Shown one piece after another: positions 23,247-50,734 of a stretch of DNA of 64,000 bases (position 1 is the stretch's first letter; each line of letters starts with the position of its first letter). The notes beneath the pieces were generated by a model, which was not told the origin of the DNA, ran no database searches, and worked only from the letters and a program-made list of their open reading frames with translations. The DNA lies in assembly GCF_040802235.1 (NCBI RefSeq), contig NC_133166.1, positions 117,938,991 through 118,002,990 of the forward strand, in the 5' to 3' direction. The position numbers and the translations under genes are program-made. This stretch comes from Manis javanica (taxonomy: Eukaryota; Chordata; Mammalia; Pholidota; Manidae).

Positions 23247-26200
23247 ATGTCCGCGTTGTGCGACCCTCCCGGGGCCCCAGGGCCTCCCGGGCCTGCTCCG
23301 GCCACCCACGGTCCCGCGCCGCTCAGGTAGTCGGAGCCCCTGGCATCTTCCCCCACCGCGCGGCCCCGCGCCGACCCCCAGCCGTCTCGGCAGAAACCCG
23401 GATACTACCTGGAGAACTCGCGTCAGGGTTCTCAGAGATTCTTGGGTCTTACCAGAATTCGGGGACTGCCTTACCAAAACTCTGGGCTCCAGTGCCCGCA
23501 CTCCCAAGATCTTGCTACTGCCTCCCCCTAAACCCAGTGCCTAGTTACCCCAGATCCCCGCCTTGCTCTCCCAAGAGTTGGGGATATTGTAACTCCTGGG
23601 AAGCCGGCTGCCCTGCCCTTTTTAAACCGTAGGGAAAACCCAGGGTCCTCTGACTCATGGAGATTCTCAGAAATCTTAGACCTAGAAACCCACAGAATCC
23701 TTCCAGTCTTTCCTTTGCCCTCCAACGGAGACACTCCCCTCACCTTAGTGTTTTTGTTTTTTCCTTGTTTGGAGGAATCAGAGAGGAATGGCACGGTCAG
23801 AGCCCTTCCAGCCCCTAGAGGATGCTCTTTGGCAGAAAAGGCAGTAAGAGGAAGGGCATTTTGCCTCTTCCAATAACACTGACTTCCGAATCTCTGAGCC
23901 TGAACCCTTGTGTTTTGGGAGGGGAAGGGCTGGAAGTCAGATCTTGGCTGTGCCTTGGGACAGCCTGATTCCTAGGCACACTGAGGGTGCTGGGAGGTGG
24001 TGATTGTTGTAGTGGAGCCCAAACAGTGGATGGTGAGGATGCTTGCAGAATATGGGAAGAAAGGGGAATTGGGAGGGATTTCAATAAGGGGCAAGTCTGA
24101 ATTTAGGGTTTTCTTTGCATTAAGAGCAAAAAGTTGTGTGTCGGGGAGTTCAGTAAAGCTGGAAAGGTGTTTTTAAAGCAGATATAGGAGCACAAAATAT
24201 ATTGCCAAATTCCATACTGAATTACTATTCATGATGGTCATAACAATGCCCAGTTTAATTTTAAATATCAGCTTAGGCACATAGTTTTCTTTACAGTGTA
24301 AACTGGTATAACTTTGAAATCCTTTCTTTGTGACTAATGTGTTAACATTCATTAAAATTTATTATCTAAAAAAAAGATATATATATATATACTGCCAAAT
24401 TCAACATACTTATTGAGTACTTCCCATATGCCAGGCACCTCAATGATTCAGTGTTGAAGAGCACAGAAATGTTTACTACCTCTTGAAGTTTATAGTCTGA
24501 TTACTTAACCTTGCTTTCCTTATCCGTAAAATGGGATCATAATAATACCTACCTTATTGGGCTGAGGTAATACATATAAAGTACTACTTAAGAGAGTGCC
24601 TGACGCAGTTGAAGAGTTACCTAATATTGGTATTGTTATTGAAGGAAAAATAGCATTTATTGAGTGATTAGTCTGAACTAGATGTGGTGCTTAAGTGCCT
24701 TATGAGCATTTTCTTATGAGAGAGGTATAGTTATCCCTATTTAAATAGAAGGAAACTGAAGCTCACAGAGAGAAGTTAACTTGCCCAACATTTCCTGATA
24801 CTGTAAGTCTGCCTCTCTTGCTTCCTTATAGTGCTCAGGAGCTGTCCCAAGAAATCAAGGCCTTTCTGACTGGTGTTGACCCTATTCTGGGCCACCAACT
24901 CTCGGCCCGGGAACATGCTCGCTGCGGTCTTCTCCTGCTCCGCTCTTTGCCGCCTGCTCGGGCGGCTGTGCTTGATCACTTACGAGGAGTCTTTGATGAG
25001 AGTGTCCGGGCCCACCTGGCTGCCCTGGATGAAAGCCCTGTGTCTGGCCCACCTCACCTCCGTCCACCCCCATCCTCCCATATCCCTGCTGGAGGACCTG
25101 GTCTAGAGGATGTGGTACAGGAAGTGCAGCAGGTGCTGTCTGAGTTTATCCGGGCCAACCCAAAGGCTTGGGCACCTGTCATTAGTGCATGGTCCATTGA
25201 CCTCATGGGCCAACTGAGCAGCACATACTCAGGCCAGCACCAGCGTGTCCCTCATGCCACCGGCTCTCTCAATGAATTGTTGCAGCTGTGGATGGGCTGT
25301 CGGGCAACACGCACATTAATGGACATCTATGTTCAGTGCCTCTCGGCTCTCATTGGTAGTTGCCCAGATGCCTGCGTGGATGCCTTGTTGGATACATCTG
25401 TCCAACATTCCCCACACTTTGACTGGGTTGTAGCCCATATTGGCTCCTCCTTTCCTGGCACCATCATCTCCCGAGTTCTCTCCTGTGGCCTTAAGGATTT
25501 CTGTGTTCATGGTGGGGCCGGAGGTGGAGTCGGTAGTAGTGGAAGCTCTTCTCAGACCTCCTCTACAGACCCCTTCCCTGGATCTCCTGCTATGCCTGGA
25601 GAGAAACGGGTGCCTAAGATTGCATCAGTTGTAGGCATCCTAGGGCACCTGGCCTCCCGCCATGGAGACAGCATCCGACGGGAGCTCCTACGAATGTTCC
25701 ATGATAGCCTGGCAGGGGGTACTGGGGGCCGGAGTGGGGATCCCTCCCTTCAGGCCACGGTTCCCTTCTTACTACAGCTGGCGGTCATGTCGCCAGCTTT
25801 GCTGGGTACAGTCTCTGGAGAGCTGGTAGATTGCCTTAAGCCCCCAGCTGTGCTAAGCCAGCTGCAGCAACACCTGCAGGGATTCCCTCGAGAGGAGCTG
25901 GACAACATGCTGAACCTGGCTGTGCACCTGGTGAGCCAGGCCTCTGGGGCAGGTGCCTACCGCCTGTTGCAGTTCCTGGTGGACACAGCCATGCCTGCCT
26001 CAGTCATTACTACCCAGGGCCTGGCTGTGCCAGACACCGTGCGTGAGGCCTGTGACCGGCTGATCCAGCTGCTGCTGCTGCACCTGCAAAAACTGGTTCA
26101 TCACCGGGGTGGGGCTCCTGGAGAAGGGGTGCTAGGCCCACCACCACCCCCTCGCCATGTGCCCTTTCTAGATGCTCTAAGAAACCATGTAGGGGAGCTG

Positions 26201-27805
26201 TGTGGAGAGACATTACGGTTGGAACGGAAACGCTTCCTCTGGCAGCACCAGCTCCTGGGCCTGCTCTCTGTCTATACCCGACCTAGCTGTGGACCTGAGG
26301 CCTTGGGTCATCTCCTGAGTCGGGCCCGAAGCCCTGAAGAATTGAGTCTGGCCACCCAGTTGTATGCAGGGCTGGTGGTCAGTCTCTCTGGCCTCCTGCC
26401 TCTTGCATTCCGAAGCTGCCTGGCTCGGGTACACGCAGGGACTCTGCAGCCTCCCTTTACCGCTCGGTTCCTGCGCAACTTGGCACTGTTAGTTGGATGG
26501 GAACAGCAGGGTGGTGAGGGTCCTGGAACACTAGGGGCCCGGTTTGGGGAGTCAGCCTCAGCCCATCTGTCCGACCTGGCTCCTCTCCTGCTACATCCTG
26601 AAGAAGAAGTAGCTGAAGCTGCTGCCTCTCTCCTGGCCATTTGTCCCTTTCCTCCAGAAGCCCTGTCCCCCTCCCAACTCCTGGGACTGGTGAGAGCTGG
26701 AGTGCATCGCTTCTTTGCCTCTCTGAGGCTGCATGGCCCAGCTGGTGTGGCTTCGGCCTCCCAGCTTCTGACCCGCCTCTCTCAGACTTCCCCAGCTGGG
26801 CTCAAGGCTGTCCTGCAGCTGCTTGTTGAGGGAGCCTTACATCGGGGCAACACGGAACTGTTTGGAGGGGAAGTGGATGGGGACAATGAGACTCTTTCAG
26901 TCTCAGCTCCTTTGGCTTCTGCCTCCCTGTTGGACACAAACCGGCGTCACACTGCAGCTGTTCCTGGCCCTGGAGGGATTTGGTCTGTTTTCCACGCTGG
27001 AGTCATTGGCCATGGCCTTAAGCCGCCCAAGTTTGTCCAGTCACGCAATCAGCAGGAAGTGATCTATAACAACCAGAGCCTCCTCAACCTCCTGGTGCAC
27101 TGCTGCAGTGCCCCTGGGGGCACTGAATGTGGGGACTGCTGGGGGGCTCCCACCCTGAGCCCTGAGGCAGCCAAAGCAGTCGCAGTGACCTTGGTGGAGA
27201 GTGTGTGTCCAGATGCAGCTGGTGCAGAGCTATCCTGGCCCCCTGAGGAGCACGCGCGGGCCACCGTAGAGAGGGATCTTCGCATTGGTCGGCGCTTCCG
27301 AGAACAGCCCCTGCTCTTTGAGCTGTTAAAGTTGGTAGCAGCTGCTCCCCCAGCTCTGTGCTACTGCTCCGTGTTGCTGCGGGGGCTGCTGGCTGCCCTC
27401 TTGGGGCATTGGGAAGCCTCTCGCCACCCTGATACAGCCCACTCTCCCTGGCATCTGGAGGCATCCTGCACTCTGGTGGCTGTCATGGCTGAGGGAAGCC
27501 TCCTACCACCAGCTCTGGGTAATATGCACGAGGTATTTAGCCAACTGGCACCTTTTGAAGTGCGTCTTCTGCTACTCAGTGTCTGGGGCTTTCTTCGGGA
27601 GCATGGGCCCTTGCCCCAGAAGTTCATCTTCCAGTCAGAGCGGGGCCGCTTCATCCGGGACTTTTCCAGGGAGGGTGGGGGCGAGGGTGGGCCCCATTTG
27701 GCCGTGCTGCACAGTGTCCTCCACCGAAACATTGACCGCCTGGGCCTCTTCTCTGGCCGTTTTCAGGCACCTTCACCGTCCACTCTTCTTCGGCAGGGGA
27801 CATAG
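23247..27805 (+). CDS. INTS5: Integrator complex subunit 5
   Basis: Two coding exons, 23247-23326 (26 codons plus two bases) and 24832-27805, give 1,017 residues (1,019 in human). Exon 1 encodes [18 protein letters not shown] and ends in a PAPL block. Exon 2 holds the rest in a single 2,974-base exon and is almost residue-for-residue like human. The protein is made of alpha-helical repeats with leucine-rich stretches (for example the [17 protein letters not shown] and [13 protein letters not shown] segments) and has a serine/glycine loop at about residues 255-285. INTS5 is a scaffold subunit of the nuclear Integrator complex, which cleaves snRNA and promoter-proximal transcripts at RNA polymerase II. 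The long frame starting at 24818 begins in the intron and is not the true start; the exon begins after the AG at 24831. Confidence 0.96.
24390..24795. repeat. MIR SINE copies in INTS5 intron
   Basis: A forward MIR remnant (about 24495-24640: 'attacttaaccttgctttccttatccgtaaaatgggatcataataatacctacc') is followed by a reverse one (about 24645-24790: 'tttattgagtgatt', 'ggaaactgaagctcacagagagaagttaacttgccc'). A short (TA)n tract precedes them at about 24377-24392. Confidence 0.6.
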
Positions 27806-27941
27806 CCTTTTCCTTAACCCCAGAGGCTGAGGGAGGTTGAGCTGTGGGGTAGGAAGCCAAGGTGTTGCAGAAAGGTGGAGGTTTCTAAGACCTTGGCCTA
27901 AGGAGCGCTGTCACGTTTTTCCTCCCCAGCTCTTTTTTCTG

Positions 27942-27947
27942 AATAAA
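27942..27947 (+). terminator. INTS5: Poly(A) signal of INTS5
   Basis: AATAAA lies 137 bases after the INTS5 stop, only about 280 bases before the GANAB start codon, so the two genes are tightly packed in tandem. Confidence 0.85.
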
Positions 27948-28059
27948 ATTTGCCGAGTTGAGAAAACAGAGTCCAGTGCCTTTGTCTGATGCTTAGAGCC
28001 AGCAAAGTCGGACAGCGCCTGGCTCTGGACAATCCCGCCCCCGCTCCAGCCACGCCTCT

Positions 28060-28229
28060 CCCCCTCCCCGCGCGATCATTTAATGTTCACGCTCTGCCAA
28101 TGGGACAGCCGCCCGGCCGCTCTGTGGCCCGGCCAATGAAAAGACCGGAAGGGGCGGGCGCTAAGATACGTGGCTCAATGCGCGCGGCAGGAGGGGAGGC
28201 TCGGGGTCAAGGAGCAAACCCAACGCAAG
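28060..28229 (+). promoter_or_regulatory. GANAB: GANAB CpG-rich promoter with two CCAAT boxes
   Basis: CCAAT occurs at 28097-28101 (GCCAATGGG) and 28133-28137 (GGCCAATGAA) in a GC-rich, TATA-less region directly before the GANAB first exon. The spacing of 36 bases is compatible with NF-Y binding at a housekeeping promoter. Confidence 0.6.
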
Positions 28230-41535
<13,306 letters not shown>

Positions 41536-42502
41536 CCCAAGGGATGTTGGGGGGTGGGACGGTGCGGTGATGATGAGAGTTACCCTTCCCTTCTGCCTTG
41601 GAGTTTACCCTCCCCAGACTTCACCTTTCTTATCCCAACATCCAGATTCTGCCAACATCTGGGTAGGATGAGAGACCTCTGAATTCCTTTTTGGTCTCCT
41701 GACCTCTTCCACCCCACTGACACCAAGTCTCCCTTTATTCCAATGCTCTGTTGCTCTAACTGGAGCACATTCACCTGTGAAGACCTGGAGACCACAGGGC
41801 CCTCACTTTCCCTTCTCTCTTCCTGTCGTTTGGGGGCCCTGCATCTCCTCCAGACCCTCTGCACTGATGCCTCTCATGTATCGATGCCATTTCTTGGAAG
41901 AAGATGAGGACCATGGGCTTTAGGGCCCCTTTTCTCCATCCGTCTCCACCAAACTGCTGTCCCTCCTCCTATATATATTTCTTCTTTCTGGGTCGTCTCT
42001 GTCAGCCCTTTCCTTTTTATTCTGACTAATAGATTGGGACCACCCCTTACCTGAAAAGGTATGAATGGATCAAAGGAGTAAAGTTGCTGAACATCCTCTT
42101 CCCTCTCATCCCAACCTATCCTCTCCCCAATTTCTTCGCGAGCTGCTGCAGTTCAGACAGGGGCAGTTCTACCTCCCCTGTCCTTTTGGGGAAAAGAAGT
42201 TTCCATTCCTCGAGAGGTTGGGCATTAAACTTCTTTTGCTCCCCTTTTTTTTTTGTCCCCTTGAGGGGCACTCAAGATGGAGAAATCAGTTGTGGTTTCA
42301 TCGAATCACGCACGGTCACCTGTATTTATTGCTGGGAGAAGGCTGGAGAAGGGGGGAGATGATCATGTGTGCCCAGGGTTGGCCTGAAGCCCTGGGTGGA
42401 GGGTGGGGGAGACCTAACTGGGGGCAAGGGAGATCATTTGTGGGAATTTTTTTTACTTCCTCTTGGCCTCCAGCTCTGACAGATTTTGATAAAAGGAGAA
42501 AC

Positions 42503-42508
42503 AGTAAA
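42503..42508 (+). terminator. GANAB: Candidate poly(A) signal of GANAB
   Basis: AGTAAA, a common variant hexamer, lies 967 bases after the stop and is followed by a GT-rich tract (GTTGGTGTCTGG). No earlier canonical AATAAA was found in the 3'UTR, whose length would match the roughly 1 kb human 3'UTR. Confidence 0.45.
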
Positions 42509-42529
42509 GATAAACCATAAGTAACAGTT

Positions 42530-43300
42530 GGTGTCTGGATTCTTGTTTGGGCCTGAACCACCGACCCTTAAAAGCGCAAGGACCTGACATATTTATCTAG
42601 CTTCAACCTAAGCCTCATTGATACAGCAAAATGAACAAGTGCATGCCTTCTTCTGCTTGTTAGATAGTTAATAGTGGTGACCAGAGCTGATGGGGTCCCT
42701 CTTGAATAGAAATAGCCATATTGGTCAAATGTTCTCACAGTAAAGGTTGCTTATCTTCCGCTAACAGCACTTAAAAAAATTTTTTCCCCATTGCTTTTAG
42801 GGACAGGAAAGTTTTCTCGTCTTACAGATTATTTTACAAAATATATATATATTTTTTTTAGGAAAAATGTTAACAGCTTGTGCCTGTTAAGAATTAGGGG
42901 ATGTGTTCATTGAATTCCTCAGCTCAAGAAATCTAATCAACTGCCAAGATGGCCTATTGTCTTGACAGCCATCCTTGCCTTTACACCCAGTGTAATCTGT
43001 TTTAAGAAATGTGGGTCAGAGGAAATAGTACAGATCCTGGAATCCGGTATCTAGAAGGGACAAATCTTCACAACGGCAGTTATATAACTTTTGTCAAACA
43101 TAATTATACCTATAAAGTGAGGACAATACCATCTGTTTTGAAGGTTTATAGTGAGGATTATATGAGACAAGCCTGGCACATAAGGCCCCAAATTTACGAG
43201 CTATGGGGCGCTGTGACTGATGGATTAAAGAATGAATATAAAGGAGAGAATATGGGCACAGGGACTGGGGCTCAAGGGGAGGTCTGAAAGTTCCACGTGC
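42530..43300. other. Intergenic GANAB-B3GAT3
   Basis: The left part is AT-rich with a small (TA)n tract at about 42841-42852. A forward MIR remnant is visible at about 43010-43200 ('agtacagatcctggaatccgg', 'cctataaagtgaggacaatacc', 'agtgaggattatatgagacaagcctggcacata'). The CpG-rich B3GAT3 promoter begins after about 43330. Confidence 0.5.
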
Positions 43301-43423
43301 TGCCATCGGGCTTCTGTCAGCCGGCCACTGGCTCTTGATGGGTCGGATATGACGTCACTCCCGCGATCCCCAGAACGAGCTGAGGGACCGGAAATTACAC
43401 TGGGGGGGGCGGTTGCGGACTGA

Positions 43424-47525
<4,102 letters not shown>

Positions 47526-47902
47526 TGGCAGCCCCACCCTGACTACCACCTCACTGGGCACAGACCTGTGGGACTGGGCCCCTGGCCTGCCCAGGATTCA
47601 GTTTGCCGAGTCCTGACCTCTCAGAGCCAGGGGGAGTCCCTTGGCTCCTTCAGCCCCAGGTTGTGGCCCAGCTGCTTCTACGCTCCCCCACTGTGCCATG
47701 TGGCACTGCCCACAGGTTGGGACAAGCAGCCCTTGTATTGAGCCAGGTCTGCCCTGTTGGGGGTGGAGCAGAAGGACAGAGATGCAGGAGGGAGGGCGGC
47801 TAAGTAACTAAGTAACTTATTGGGGCTGGGCATGCACTGGGGGGCTGGAGGAGTGGGCTGGACCCTCCCCACCTGAGCATGCTGACCCCCTCCTACCTCC
47901 AG

Positions 47903-47908
47903 AATAAA
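47903..47908 (+). terminator. B3GAT3: Poly(A) signal of B3GAT3
   Basis: AATAAA lies 378 bases after the B3GAT3 stop codon and is the first canonical hexamer. The convergent ROM1 gene ends only about 430 bases further on. Confidence 0.85.
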
Positions 47909-48338
47909 CAATCTCAACCCTTGGGGGGGTCTTTGATTTCCTTCATTTCCATGCATAGTTCTTGCATTCTGATCCTTGGAGTCCTGGCTTCTCTGTCAGA
48001 CAGAAATCCATTCTCTCAGGGCCCCCCATCCCCTTGAAGATGAGTGGGCTTCAGTCCAAATACTGTATTGAGTCTGCTTCAGGAGCCATCTCCAGGCTTT
48101 CCCATGTCATTTTCCTGCCACCCTGTTTTCTTCTGTTCCCTGGTGGCTCTGGCCACAGGGGCTAGGCCCTAGGACATGCGGTTTCTCTGCTACCCCGGTG
48201 CAGTTCACTGTCTATCCTTAACACCTCTAATCTAAGGGCCCTGCTCCTCCACCTGGAACCTCAGTGAGTTGTTGGGTTTCCAGTCTTGTCCTTCCCTCCC
48301 CTTCCTCCTTCCCAATTCCCACCCCAAGCTCCAGGCCA

Positions 48339-49894
48339 TTAGGTCTCAGGTAGACTCTCTTTAGGAGGTGCCTCTTCTGGTGGGACCTCCTCAGGTGCCG
48401 GCCTATGGGCACCCCCTCCCTGTAGCCACACTATTTTCAGCATGTCCTTCAGCCCACTGGGAAAGAGATAACCCTGAGTCTCTCCCTCCCCATCGATGAT
48501 TCCTCCAAGCCCCTCCAGGGCCGTCTGCAGGTACCGCAGGCCCAGGAGCACCAGAGTCTGTGGGGAAAGCAAGGGGAAAGAGGTCTATGAGGGTCAGCAG
48601 TTCCAGAGGCCCCAGGGTTGGAAGCATGAAGAGGCCCAGATGGAGGGAGGCCTCAGACACTGCTGACTCACCTGCAGCAGGAAGGTGACAGCCAGCATGC
48701 TGCCAAGCGTGCTTGTCAAGTTCTCCAGGTATCCCAGCAGCACCCTGTGGCATCCTTGGATCCAGAGGTTTAGGTTGGGCTGGCGGGGATCGAAGAGTGG
48801 GTGAGCGTGAGGGTCTGAGAGCTGGCTTTGCAGGCAAGGTCTGGGTGAGTGGGGGTTGCAGCAGGAGAAAGGGACCCCATCAATCAGATACAGGCCTTCC
48901 ACATTGCTCTGGATCCGGCTGCAAAGGGAGGGGCGGGGTGTTAAGATGTCTGAAAGTAGGGGTCTGGGGGAGAAGCTGTGAGCAGGGAGAAGGGAAAAAT
49001 CAGAGTGAGACCTTTACGGACTGCTTTACTACATGCCAGGCATACATAATTCATCCATCTTCACAACAACTCTGTAAGATAGGTACTATTATTATCTCCA
49101 CTCTACAGATGGGGAAATGGACCCAGAGCCGTTTGGTAACATGTCCAGGTCACACAGCTGATAAATGGCAGAGTTGTAGCTCATTCGATTGCTGTGCTCT
49201 ATTTATTTTTGCCTGTCTGGGTGAGGTAGTGTTGCAAGGCAGCAAGACAGCAAGGCTTGGGGGATGGAGGGGGTTGGGGAGGAAGGGGCCAGCAAAGCAC
49301 TCACTCAACTACATCCTGGTCATTGGGATCCAGGTAACGGCTGCTGATCCACTGGATCCCAAACCAATCCTTGTACCCGTGGCGCCCGCAGCAGTGGTGC
49401 CTCAGCTGCAGCTCATCCACCAGCCGTTTGGCATGGCAGTGTCCGGGCACCTCTGTGTCCTTGTAGTGAGCCAAGGCAGTCCCCAGGCCCTCCTCTAGCC
49501 CCATGTCCAGGCTCCCAGGTAAAGCCAGGGTTAGCCCCAGGGCGAGGACCAGGAGCCCCTCGCCCCCAGCAACGCCAGCTCCCAGCAGCGGGCCCAGGAT
49601 CCTTCGCCAGGGAGGGTATTGAGCTGCATCCAGGCTGGCCCTGCTGGCTCCTGCAGCCACCAGTCCTGTGCCCAGAGCCACCGCACTGGCTGCCAGGGCA
49701 AGCCGCGGCAGGGCAGTGAACGGGCAGGAGGGAGCCAAGAAGGTGTCAAGGTGCCACAGCTGGACCAGGAGGTGCCCGCTACAGAGGATGGTGAGGCCAC
49801 CGGTCAGCGCCAGCAGCCAGGAAAGAAGCCAGAGCCCCTGCGCCAGACGGATACGAGGCTGCAGGGGCAGCAACACGGGCAACACCGGCGCCAT
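48339..49894 (-). CDS. ROM1: Rod outer segment membrane protein 1 (tetraspanin)
   Basis: Three coding exons on the minus strand (49894-49305, 48918-48672, 48557-48339) give 351 residues, as in human. It is a peripherin/ROM1-type tetraspanin: an N-terminal MAPVLPVLLPLQPRIRLAQG, four hydrophobic segments (about 20-45, 60-85, 98-125 and 262-288), and a long second extracellular (intradiscal) loop with the HHCCGRHGYKDW motif (first cysteine near 168), FSCCNPHSPRPC and GC in IQGCH. The cytosolic tail is proline- and glutamate-rich. ROM1 pairs with PRPH2 to shape photoreceptor disc rims. The frame is open for 99 bases upstream to another ATG (49993), but the chosen start fits the family. Intron 1 contains a reverse MIR (about 49010-49200). 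The gene converges with B3GAT3 and diverges from EML3. Confidence 0.95.
49010..49200 (-). repeat. MIR SINE in ROM1 intron 1
   Basis: On the plus strand: 'ctacatgccaggcatacata', 'acaacaactctgtaagataggtactattattatc', 'acagatggggaaatgga', 'gtcacacagctgataaatggcagag'. The element is well preserved. Confidence 0.8.
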
Positions 49895-49951
49895 CTCCCA
49901 TCTCTGCCCCTGGAGAGCAGGGCTGTCAGGGACGGCGGGGGCCTGGCAGGG

Positions 49952-49963
49952 TGCTGAGTCAGC
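49952..49963. promoter_or_regulatory. ROM1: MARE / NRL-type site upstream of ROM1
   Basis: TGCTGAGTCAGC matches 12 of 13 positions of the MAF recognition element with an AP-1 core. It lies 58 bases upstream of the ROM1 start codon. NRL, a large MAF factor, drives rod genes through such sites, so a role in photoreceptor expression is a reasonable inference. Binding is not shown here. Confidence 0.6.
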
Positions 49964-50734
49964 CCATCCCGGCTTGAGCCGGGCTAATGCCACCTTGACC
50001 CCAATACCCTGGGAATCCCTCCCCCCACCCCCCCGCCCAGCCTTAATAACCCGCAGCCTTGGCCACTGCCAGCCCCAGTTCGGGATCCCTTGGCCTTACC
50101 CCTTAGGGAAAGTCCCGCCCCTGGGGACGAGGACCCATTTCTTGACCCCGCCCCTGCCCCGTCGCGGAAGTGGGGAGGACCTGGTCCGCCCTGCCCTTAG
50201 GGGCTAGGGGCTGTCGCGGGAGGCCTCAGGGCCAAAGCTCCCGCCTGGGTCCCCAGGGAGTCCAGGGGCGGGGGAACCCGGAAGGGTCTGGAGGGCGGGG
50301 GCCGGTAGGGGCTCTGGGGTCAGCGGGTTGGCCCCGCCCCCGTTCTGAGCAGCGAGGCCCGGACAGGGAGGGGTTACCAGGCGGCCCGGCCCCCACCTCG
50401 TCCCGCCCCCCCCACTGCGCTTCCTGGCGGCTCCGCGTCCGGCGCCTGTTTATGCTGCGGCGCTGGGACCCGGGCCGGCCCTGCCACCCCACCCCCTGGA
50501 GCCGAGAGAGGCCCCGGGAGAGTCCGAGGCCCCGGCGGGTCCTGGAACCAGCCGGCCCCGCTCCACAGCGCCCTCTCCAGGCCCTTTTCCCGCGCCCGAC
50601 AGCGCCCCCGGGGGGTAGCACGGGACCCTTGCGTGCGCGCCCCGGGGTGCTTCCCCTTCCCTCTCCCTGGCCATGGCCCCCGCGGCTTAGACGCCTCCTC
50701 CGCCGCCGCCGCGCGGAGCAAGCCGGCGGGCCGG

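Noticed and set aside
49895-49993. In-frame upstream ATG extending ROM1 by 33 residues
   Set aside because: The family starts at MAPVLP. The extension covers the MARE and likely promoter or leader, and lacks tetraspanin features.
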